A stretch of DNA of 64,000 bases from Rhodobacter calidifons (GTDB taxonomy: Bacteria > Pseudomonadota > Alphaproteobacteria > Rhodobacterales > Rhodobacteraceae). Location: contig NZ_JAANHS010000003.1 in the NCBI RefSeq assembly GCF_011174775.1, positions 282,389-346,388 on the forward strand, read 5' to 3'. Both the position numbers and the translations under genes were made by a program. Positions 52,140 to 59,367 of the stretch are shown in pieces (positions within the stretch are counted from its first letter, which is position 1; the number at the start of each line of letters is the position of its first letter). The notes beneath the pieces are model-generated. The model made no database searches. It was not told where the DNA came from and saw only the letters and a list, made by a program, of their open reading frames with translations.

Positions 52140-52550
52140 TCAGGCGGGCATCATCACGGTGTCGATGACGTGGATGACCCCGTTCGAGGCCCCCAGATCG
52201 GCCGAGCTGACCTTGGCCTTGCCGACGTGGACGGACCCGTCCTTGCCGGTCACGGTGACCTTCTCTCCGCCCAGCGTGGCGATTTCGGCGGTCTTGCCGG
52301 TGAACTCCGACGCCATGTGCTTGCCGGACACGACGTGCAGTTTCAGGATCGCCACCAGCTTGTCCTTGTTCGCGGGCAGGACCAGGTCTTCGACGGTGCC
52401 CTTGGGCAATTTGGCGAAGGCGTCGTTCGACGGGGCGAAGACCGTGAAGGGTCCGGTGCCGCCCAGGGCAGAGGTCAGGTTGGCCGCAGTCAGCGCGGTC
52501 ACAAGCGTCGAGAAAGCCGGGTTTCCGGCAGCCGTTTCAACAATGTTCAT
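52140..52550 (-). CDS. Fasciclin (FAS1) domain protein
   Basis: The 136-residue protein is a single FAS1 domain: PAFSTLVTALTAANLTSAL, then the H1 box GPFTVFAPSNDAFAKLPKGT, then ILKLHVVSGKHMA and the H2-like NGVIHVIDTVMMP. FAS1 proteins mediate adhesion and are normally exported. Here the ATG, supported by AAGGACT, leads straight into the domain with no signal peptide, so it is either cytoplasmic or exported another way. A strong terminator follows. Confidence 0.9.
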   Translation of the reverse strand: MNIVETAAGNPAFSTLVTALTAANLTSALGGTGPFTVFAPSNDAFAKLPKGTVEDLVLPANKDKLVAILKLHVVSGKHMASEFTGKTAEIATLGGEKVTVTGKDGSVHVGKAKVSSADLGASNGVIHVIDTVMMPA

Positions 52551-52789
52551 GAAAGTCCTTTTGTGCGGACGGATGGCCCGCTTCCTTGAAGATGGGGCGC
52601 CGCTGGCGGATTGTTAGGGGCGCGCCGGATATATCTGCTGCGGCGCAGAGAAACCGGCGCTTTCCCGCCGCATCTGGCCTGCGGTGTGGGACGGATGGCG
52701 CTTGGGCATCGGTAAACAAATGCCTAACGCCCACAGCCAACCCATTGATTTTCAACACTCGAAAAACCGCGCCACGCGCGGCGCGGCAC

Positions 52790-53938
52790 TCAGAACCCCG
52801 CCTCCAGCCGCTCCACCAGCGCCGCCAGCATCCCCCGGCACCGCTCCACCTGCTCGACCGAGACCCATTCGTCCGGCTTGTGCCCCTGGGCCATCGACCC
52901 CGGCCCGCAGATCACGGTGGGCACCCCCAGCCGCTGATCGAACAGCCCGCCTTCCGTCCCGAAGGCGACCTTCATCGTCCCGTTCGCCCCCGTCAGCCCC
53001 TGGACGAACCGCACCACCTCGGCATCCGTCGGCGTCCCGAGGCCGGGGTAGTCCCACAGCCGCTCCACCACGATCGCCGCCTCCGGGAACTCCCCGCGCA
53101 GGGGTGCCACGATCGCCTCGGCCTCCGCCTCCAGCCGCCGGATCAGCCCCGCCACATCTTCCCCGGCCAGTGACCGGATCTCGAAGTCCAGGGTCGCATG
53201 GTTCGGCACGATGTTGACCTGCACGCCCCCCTGCATCTTCCCCACATGCAGGGTCGGATAGGGCACGTCATAGTCCCCATCCCGCAGCCCGGTCGCCGCC
53301 ACCTCGGCCTGCACCCGCCGGACCGCCGCCAGGAAATCCCCCGCCAGATGCAGCGCGTTCAAGGCCAGAGGCGCCAGCGCCGAATGCCCCTCGCGCCCCC
53401 GGCAGGTTGCCCGCAGCGCCACCTTCCCCTTGTGCCCCGTCGCCACCTGCATCCCCGTCGGCTCGCCCACGATGCAGAACCGCGGCCGCTCCGGCGCCCG
53501 TGCCAGAAGGTCGATCAGGCTGCGCACCCCCATGCAGCCGATCTCCTCGTCATAGGACAGCGCCAGATGCAGCGGCACCTTCAGCGGCCGCCGCGCCGCC
53601 AGCAGCATCGCCTCGATGGCGCAGGCGACAAAGCCCTTCATGTCGGCCGCACCGCGCCCGTAATACCGCCCGTCCGCCTCGGTCAGCGCGAAGGGCGGCA
53701 CGGTCCAGTCCTGCCCCTCGACCGGCACCACATCGGTATGCCCCGACAGCATGACGCCGCCCCCCCCCATGGGCCCGGTCGTGGCATACAGGTTCGCCTT
53801 CCCGGCTGCGGCATCCGGCACCAGCGTCACCGTCAGCCCCGCACCTTCCAGCAGCGCGCGGACATGGTCCATCAACGCCATGTTCGGCCGGTGACTGACC
53901 GTATCGAAAGCCAGAAGCCGCTCCAGGATCTCACGCAT
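52790..53938 (-). CDS. argE: Acetylornithine deacetylase
   Basis: The protein has 382 residues. The M20 metallopeptidase ligands are present: LSGHTDVVPVEGQDW, GRGAADMKGFVA, LSYDEEIGCMG and CIVGEPTGMQ, with the C-terminal His in MAQGHKPDEWV. The middle dimerisation domain includes KGKVALRATCRGREGHSA. This is the ArgE branch, releasing acetate from N-acetylornithine in arginine synthesis; related amidohydrolases cannot be fully excluded. The start at 53938 removes an Arg-rich extension. Confidence 0.9.
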   Translation of the reverse strand: MREILERLLAFDTVSHRPNMALMDHVRALLEGAGLTVTLVPDAAAGKANLYATTGPMGGGGVMLSGHTDVVPVEGQDWTVPPFALTEADGRYYGRGAADMKGFVACAIEAMLLAARRPLKVPLHLALSYDEEIGCMGVRSLIDLLARAPERPRFCIVGEPTGMQVATGHKGKVALRATCRGREGHSALAPLALNALHLAGDFLAAVRRVQAEVAATGLRDGDYDVPYPTLHVGKMQGGVQVNIVPNHATLDFEIRSLAGEDVAGLIRRLEAEAEAIVAPLRGEFPEAAIVVERLWDYPGLGTPTDAEVVRFVQGLTGANGTMKVAFGTEGGLFDQRLGVPTVICGPGSMAQGHKPDEWVSVEQVERCRGMLAALVERLEAGF

Positions 53939-54048
53939 GACTTGGTCTCTCCCCTCCCTCCTGCTACCGTGAATTCGGACGGTCGGAAAGCGGGGTTGCT
54001 CCACCTTCCGCCCTTGTCTCCCGCCGCGCGCTTTGCCAGTGTCCCGGC

Positions 54049-54753
54049 ATGCGAGCCCAAAGCCGAACCAGACGCCTTCTGGCGCCGACCCTCGCCACCC
54101 TCATGGGGACGGGCAGTGCCTGCTGGGCCGAAGCCGCCAACCTTGCGCCGACCGAATCAAGCCAGTCCGGACCCGCCGCGCGCGTCGTGCTGGCGCACAG
54201 CCTCTATCAGGCGGCGATCGAGCAGGGCGACCCGGTCCTTCTGGTGGCCGCGATCCGGCTTGCCCGCGGTATCACCCTGCGCCCTGTGACCGGCTGGACC
54301 CGGACAACCGCGGGTGCCGCGGCCCCGGACCAGCCCGCCGGACGGCCCGCGCCGCCGGACCCGGCATCGCCAGAGGTACTGGCCATGGCCGAAGCGCTTG
54401 CCGACGAAGATCCGACGCTGCAGGATCTGGTCTACGGCATCGTCGCGCAAGTTCCCCACGGCCGCCAAGCAACTGCGATCGAGGCCCGAGCCGAGCTGGC
54501 CGGAGGCCAGATCGACACCTGGCGGGTCGCGCTGTCGGGCGATGTTCCGGCAGAGTTCGGCCTGATCGGCGATGGCGATACGGATCTCGGCCTGTCGGTG
54601 CTGGACGAGGGCGGCAATGTCGTGTGCAGCGTCTCGCCAGGCAAACCGGCCGCGCTGTGCCGTTTTACCCCCGCTCGCAACGGCTTTTTCGATGTCAGGG
54701 TGGAAAGCATCGGCATGCAGCGGAACAGTTATCGTCTGGTCGGAGGCGGTTAG
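54049..54753 (+). CDS. Secreted hypothetical protein
   Basis: The protein has 234 residues. The signal region is LLAPTLATLMGTGSACWAEA. A helical middle part (VVLAHSLYQAAIEQGDPVLLVAAIRLARG) is followed by a C-terminal beta domain of about 90 residues (DTWRVALSGDVPAEFGLIGD and VCSVSPGKPAALCRFTPARN) resembling a pre-peptidase C-terminal jelly-roll. No catalytic motif is seen. It is divergent from argE. Confidence 0.7.
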   Translation: MRAQSRTRRLLAPTLATLMGTGSACWAEAANLAPTESSQSGPAARVVLAHSLYQAAIEQGDPVLLVAAIRLARGITLRPVTGWTRTTAGAAAPDQPAGRPAPPDPASPEVLAMAEALADEDPTLQDLVYGIVAQVPHGRQATAIEARAELAGGQIDTWRVALSGDVPAEFGLIGDGDTDLGLSVLDEGGNVVCSVSPGKPAALCRFTPARNGFFDVRVESIGMQRNSYRLVGGG

Positions 54754-54929
54754 GGTCGGTCTCGGCTGATTGCCGACCCTCGGGCGGTTTTCCGGTTTGA
54801 TCACGAGGCGCCCCTCGCCGTTTCGACCGGGCGCGACGCAGCACTCCCGCGGAGCATTTCGGCTTCAGGGCGGGGCTGAGGCGGTCCGGCAAAGCTTCGC
54901 GCTCTGGGGCCTGATGCGTGACCGCCCGT

Positions 54930-55245
54930 CGACGGCAAGCTTGGTTGATGGGCAAATGCGACCAGACGGCGGCGGCGATCATCGCCAACCCGAACACCAC
55001 AAGGGCCGCCGATACGCCGGGGTCGCGGTGAGGCGCATCGGGGCAGCAAGGATCGTCGTCGTGCCGAAGGCGACAAAGCCTGTCCGCATGAACCGGGCAT
55101 TCGGCATGTTCAGCCCGGCAAGCTCGCTGACGCTGCGGGTGATCGAGGAATAGTCCGGGTGCGACAGGAACAGCACGATGACGGCGGCCGCGATGAAGGA
55201 GATGATCCCCGCCAGTGCGATCAGGCCGGGGCCGGAGACAGTGAC
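54930..55245 (-). pseudogene. Frameshifted remnant of a DUF998-type membrane protein
   Basis: On the minus strand one frame reads GLIALAGIISFIAAAVIVLF, then SHPDYSSITRSVSELAG and ending PAYRRPL. The next frame continues VVFGLAMIAAAVWSHLPIN. The switch near 55000 is explained by loss of one base. The two parts together look like the first three helices of a DUF998 protein, with no convincing C-terminal half after the last helix. The gene is therefore broken twice. The remainder of 54754-54930 holds nothing I can support. Confidence 0.55.
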
Positions 55246-55489
55246 ACGGACCCTTTGCTGAAGCGGACGGGGCCGGTCAGCCGGGTGATGCAGGCAGGGA
55301 CGATCCCCGCCGCAAGGTCGGCGGGCGAAACGCTGTTCGGCGTATCGAGCGCCACATGCTTTGCCCCCTCCACCAGCCGGACGGTGCAGGACCCGCAGCC
55401 GCCCGTGAGACAGGAAAAGTCGATGGTTTGACCTGCATCAAGCGCTGCATCGAGAAGGCTTTGTCCGGGCAGCACGTGAAACGCGGTCA
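55221..55489 (-). pseudogene. C-terminal fragment of a [2Fe-2S] ferredoxin
   Basis: From about 55489 leftward the minus strand encodes FHVLPGQSLLDAALDAGQT, then FSCLTGGCGSCTVRLVEG and, later, the fourth Cys in GIVPACITRL. This is the C-X4-C-X2-C...C plant-type ferredoxin site. Upstream of FHV the homology stops abruptly, and the open frame continues antiphase to the QueC-like fragment. The N-terminal part (or a whole reductase, if this was a fused oxygenase reductase) has been lost at a recombination joint near 55485-55492. This joint marks the left edge of the accessory island. Confidence 0.65.
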
Positions 55490-56346
55490 GAGTCGAGCAG
55501 GGTCGAGAACAGCGCCTCCAGCCCGCGTAGAACCCTGGGATGCGTGGTACGCGTCGCCCGGCCGCCAACGACGTCGCCCGCCAGGGGCGGGTTGATGCTG
55601 ACAACCCCGTTCTCATAGAAGCTGAACCGGTTCTTGCCCGACATCTGCGCCACGACGAGACCGAGACAAGCGAACAGGAACGAGCGGGTCCGCTGCGTGA
55701 ACTCGACGGGCTTGGCAACCTCGTTCGAGACCCAGACGGGAACGTAGGAGACCCGCCTTTCATATCCGCGGCTCTTCAGATCGCGGATCAGCTCCTCCTG
55801 AACGTTTCGTACCTTCGTTGACGAGTAATGACCTACGAGGGTTACCGACTTGCCCAGAGTGATGATGTCGTCGACAGCGCCGGCAAAGGAATCGACGCCG
55901 CCGGAGAAGAGCGCCACCTCATCGTTTTCCTGGAAGGCGTCGAGAAGCTCCGGAAAATACAGCTCTCGCGGCTGCACCGGCGCTTCCGCTTTGCGGAAAC
56001 TGAACTCATAGCTGTCGTCGGACAGGAATCCGAGCGTATCGAGGAGGAGCTCCTGCACATCTGTACGCTGCCAGACCTCGGGGTGACGCACGGGGATCGA
56101 GAAGGTCAGACTTCGGCGCCAGTCTTCCCCGAAATTCGTGAGCATGGCAGACCCACGTGCGATGCGCTGATCGGCGCAGTACACATAGGCCGCCACTTCG
56201 AGGAGGTCGATCAACAGGTCGGGAATGTTCCCGATCATCGAGCGGCTGATGTAGTCGATCCTCAGATTGACGTTCTTGCCGGGCTCGCTGACGTTCATCG
56301 CGAGCGCATCGGCCTCGGATGCCTGCGGCACGCCGCATTCGATCAG
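55438..56346 (-). pseudogene. QueC-like ATP-pyrophosphatase fragment (defence-associated type)
   Basis: The recognisable part spans about residues from LIECGVPQASEADALAMNVS to LEALFSTLLDSD. The PP-loop motif is EVALFSGGVDSFAGAVDDI, and NPPLAGDVVGGRATRTTHP is the C-terminal signature of QueC-like proteins found in systems such as Qat and type IV CBASS, not of housekeeping queuosine synthesis. The 5' end is joined to the Fic gene near 56346, and the 3' end runs into ferredoxin DNA near 55490, giving a foreign 17-residue tail before the stop. An internal ATG at 56298 could still start translation. Both ends are missing, so it is probably dead. Confidence 0.65.
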
Positions 56347-57373
56347 GCAGCCGCTGCGCCGCCGCGGGAATGCCGATGATCGGCTTTTGCTGAAGCAACT
56401 GGTGGACCCGGAGCGCGGATGCGGCCGGGCGCCCGAGATTCTCGATCCGGTGCCGATCGGCTTCGAACAGCGCGAGGATTTCGCGCGCCCCCTCTGATGC
56501 CTGCAGAGACGTCTCGGCGATGCCGTCGAGGAAGAACTCCAACCATGTCTCCCAGTCGCCGTTCTCACGGACCTGCTGCAGAAGGTCGTAGAACTGGCGG
56601 CGATGCGTCTTGAAGTAGAGGCTGAGATACAGGACCGGCTCCTTCAGGATGCCCTGCGTGCAGAGAAGGAAGGTGATCAGCAGGCGGCCGAGGCGGCCGT
56701 TTCCGTCGAGGAACGGATGGATGGTCTCGAACTGCACATGGACGAGCCCGGCCTTGATGAGGGTCGGCATCTCCGGAGTGTCGGTATGGATGAACGCCTC
56801 CAGGTCCGACATGAGGTCGAGGACGTTCTCGGGGGGCGGCGGTACGAAGAGCGCATTGCCCGGCCGCGTTCCGCCAATCCAGTTCTGCGAACGTCGGAAC
56901 TCTCCCGGCTGCTTCGTGCTCCCGCGTCCCTTTTCGAGAAGGATGGCGTGGATTTCCCGAAGCAGGTGCAGGGAAAGCGGAAAGCCCTCGCGGATCCTGT
57001 CGAGGCCATGGTTCATGGCGGCGACGTAGTTGGAAACCTCCTGCACGTCGTCGAGCGGGACGCCCGGCGCTTCCTCGCTCTCGAACAGCAGGAGATCGGA
57101 GAGCGACGACTGCGTGCCCTCGATCTGCGAGGACAGCAGCGCCTCCTTGCGGACGTACATGTAGAGAAAGAGCGGGGTGTCGGGCAGGATGGAGGTCACG
57201 CCATCGAGCCGGCCGATCGCGCGGTTCGCGCGCTCGAGCTGACGGTAGAGCCGGTCCATCCTCACTGGCGGGACTGGAGGCAACAGGGGAGGCACGAATG
57301 CCTCTGCGCGTTCGCCCGCGGTCGAGATGGCGACGCGCTGACCCAACCGTGACGGCTCCGGTGCTAACGCCAT
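56006..57373 (-). CDS. Fic/DOC-family AMPylator with replaced C-terminus
   Basis: The Fic homology covers about residues 1-342 (57373 down to 56347). The inhibitory helix motif (S/T)xxxE(G/N) is present as SSQIEG (81-86), and the catalytic motif HPFLDGNGRLGR at 219-230 is intact. The family's C-terminal winged helix should follow IIGIPAAAQRL, but from PDRMRRA on the frame reads antiphase through the QueC-like fragment for about 113 residues. A deletion joint near 56346 explains this. AMPylation activity may survive; DNA binding through the C-terminal domain probably does not. The start at 57373 is preceded by AAGGATCC and palindromes. Confidence 0.8.
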   Translation of the reverse strand: MALAPEPSRLGQRVAISTAGERAEAFVPPLLPPVPPVRMDRLYRQLERANRAIGRLDGVTSILPDTPLFLYMYVRKEALLSSQIEGTQSSLSDLLLFESEEAPGVPLDDVQEVSNYVAAMNHGLDRIREGFPLSLHLLREIHAILLEKGRGSTKQPGEFRRSQNWIGGTRPGNALFVPPPPENVLDLMSDLEAFIHTDTPEMPTLIKAGLVHVQFETIHPFLDGNGRLGRLLITFLLCTQGILKEPVLYLSLYFKTHRRQFYDLLQQVRENGDWETWLEFFLDGIAETSLQASEGAREILALFEADRHRIENLGRPAASALRVHQLLQQKPIIGIPAAAQRLPDRMRRAAGIRGRCARDERQRARQERQSEDRLHQPLDDREHSRPVDRPPRSGGLCVLRRSAHRTWVCHAHEFRGRLAPKSDLLDPRASPRGLAAYRCAGAPPRYARIPVRRQL

Positions 57374-57380
57374 GGTTGAA

Positions 57381-57434
57381 AAAGGATCCTTTCCTTGGCA
57401 GGCTACCTGAGAAAGGATATCGCATCTTCCTTTC
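57381..57434. promoter_or_regulatory. Two AAAGGA/TCCTTT inverted repeats upstream of fic
   Basis: Site 1 is AAAGGATCCTTT at 57381-57392. Site 2 is GAAAGGA-N10-TCCTTTC at 57411-57434. Both lie within 62 bp upstream of the Fic start, where an autoregulator or the lost winged-helix domain could bind. Confidence 0.4.
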
Positions 57435-57534
57435 GTTGTCGTGGTTCTAACGGAGGGTTCCTTTTCTTGTCGAGTGCTCATTCCCCCTGTCCGCGCCAGA
57501 TCCGGTCCGGGCTCATCCTCTGATCGGTGGCGCG

Positions 57535-58152
57535 ATGGGACATCAGCGCCTCGGCAAACTCCCCACCCACCGATACCTGCCGGACATCGTCAGGTATCTG
57601 GTGACCGGCGGGGCACCCACCGCGCCGCTGGTGGAACAGGTGACCGAAGTCAGTCGGGATGCGCTGAGGCGCGCGCTGAGGGACCCTGTCTTCGTGGAAG
57701 CGTTGTGGCTGCTAATCAGGTTGCCGCAGGCCGCTGCGTCGAAGGATTTCGGGGCGGCCCTCGCCGACATTGGCATGGGAGCGCGACCGCCGACTTCGGT
57801 GACTGAACTGATGGTCGCCTACAACAGCGCACTGGAGCGCGTGCAACGGCGTGTCCATGCGGGAGCGACGGATCTTGGCGACATCGCCCGCGAGGCGGGA
57901 GCCGCCGCGCTTGCTGAGGCCGTGGAAGCGGGCATGCCGATGTGGTCCCCAACTGCTGCCGATGTGCAGGATTCAGTGGCGGTGCTGAGGTCGCCGGAGA
58001 AGTTCGGCGCCCTGGCCCACCATTTCCACGCGAACATCGGGGAACGCGTTATCCACTATTATGTCGATCGAAACTTGCACAAGCTCGTCGGCGCCGATCG
58101 CGACGCGCGGTCTGTCCATGATCTCGGGACGTACAATTCCGCGAGCCGATGA
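57535..58152 (+). CDS. Unknown protein, probably truncated at its C-terminus
   Basis: The protein has 205 residues with no signal peptide. It reads as true coding sequence (LPDIVRYLVTGGAPTAPLVEQ, DIAREAGAAALAEAVEAGMP and FHANIGERVIHYYVDRNLHK), helical and soluble. The last residues (DLGTYNSASR) end just where another reading frame with different character takes over (about 58130), so a joint has probably removed its end. It is divergent from fic across 160 bp. I do not recognise the family. Confidence 0.6.
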   Translation: MGHQRLGKLPTHRYLPDIVRYLVTGGAPTAPLVEQVTEVSRDALRRALRDPVFVEALWLLIRLPQAAASKDFGAALADIGMGARPPTSVTELMVAYNSALERVQRRVHAGATDLGDIAREAGAAALAEAVEAGMPMWSPTAADVQDSVAVLRSPEKFGALAHHFHANIGERVIHYYVDRNLHKLVGADRDARSVHDLGTYNSASR

Positions 58153-59367
58153 AGTTCGATGGATGCTCCACGCGGGTCACGATCAGCAAGGAAACATCCT
58201 GAGCCTTGACGATCCATCGCTCGAAGTGCAGCGGTCGCGATGGTGGGTCTATCACGCAAATGATCTGTGCCACATCGCGCATGAGGCGCTGCTAAAGTTC
58301 ACGCTCGATACGTTGGGTGATTATCCCTCTGGTCTGGGAATGGAGCGACTTATCGGGCGCTGTGCGCAACACATTCTATCAGAAATTTCACCTGTGCCGG
58401 AATCTTGGGCAGTGTCCCACGACGTGGTGTAGGAGGCCGCGCGCGGAGCCTTCGGCGTAGCGCAGCGCGCGGCCGGGGGTGACGCTGGCGGTCATCGCCG
58501 AGGTGAAGCGTCGCGCCGACGTCATCGGCGTTCGGGCATTCCTTCGGACCGATGGCAATCATGCCCTCACTCCCGAACGACGAGGCCATCATCCGCCTGG
58601 TCGGCGCGTTCGCCATTTTGCTTGAACCAATGGCGCAGAATGGCTCACTGCTAGAGACAAACGGCGAATGGGCCGTCGCGCGGCGATACATGTCGCTTGA
58701 AACGCTTGGCCGCGTGACCGACAATCCAACCGTCAGGCTGCCCGCCGTGGCTGCATGATCAGGCCCTGACCTCTCCGAGGGTCGGCGCTCCTACACCACG
58801 TCGTGGGACACTATCGAATCTTGGTCGGCCCTGCTTGAGGGGTTGGAGCCTGCTTCGAACGCCTTCGATGCAAGCGATCCCGACCCCGAGGTTTCGCTGA
58901 CCAATGAGATCATTCGGGCCGGCCGTGACGACGCGCGGATATGCACGCCGGACACGGCAGCAAAGGCCGTTCGCCTGCTTGCCATACTGCATCGGCGGAT
59001 TGACCTGGTGGGGGCGGACCTGACGGAACCACTCGGCGGCTTCAATCCAGACGCCTTCCGGTCGCTGCTAAGTGAAACGCGATTCCTCGATCGACATCGT
59101 GAGGCCCCATTCGGGCAGACAATCGAGCGTGTCCTGGAAGAGCGGGTGATCTGTCGGCATCTGTGGGTTGCCTTGCGAAAGCTGCGCCACCAAGGAGACT
59201 ATACGTTCCTGATCGAGTCCGATGACGGCAAGCTGCGGCTCCGCGAGAAGGACGGTCCGGTCTTCACCAATCCGCGGCTGGGCCCCGCCATTACCTTCCT
59301 CAAAGATATTGGGCTGCTGGGCAACACCGGCCTCACCGAGGCGGGGCGAGAGGCCATCTATTCATGA
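58061..59367 (+). pseudogene. Unknown gene split by a 407-bp IS256-derived insertion
   Basis: The left part (to 58408) encodes DEVRWMLHAGHDQQGNILSL and ENDLCHIAHEALL-type helical sequence, ending IS-PVPESW. The right part (from 58816) resumes ESWSALLEGLEP and ends in a winged-helix-like segment, RLGPAITFLKDIGLLGNTGL, at TGA 59367. Removing 58409-58824 (element plus one 9-bp target copy) fuses the two frames into one of about 296 codons. The true N-terminus is uncertain, since the left frame may start at an older joint near 58130. The stop overlaps the PLD gene start by 4 bp (ATGA), so the pair formed a two-gene module. Confidence 0.7.
58409..58815. mobile_element. Non-autonomous IS256-family element (MITE-like)
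   Basis: Perfect 25-bp terminal inverted repeats starting AGTGTCCCACGACG lie at 58411-58435 and 58788-58812. The target GAATCTTGG is duplicated on both sides (58400-58408 and 58816-58824). Inside, 58552-58758 reads PNDEAIIRLVGAF, then NGEWAVARRYMSLETLGRVT and RLPAVAA, the C-terminus of an IS256-type transposase. The N-terminal catalytic part is missing, so it must have moved with a transposase supplied in trans. Confidence 0.85.
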
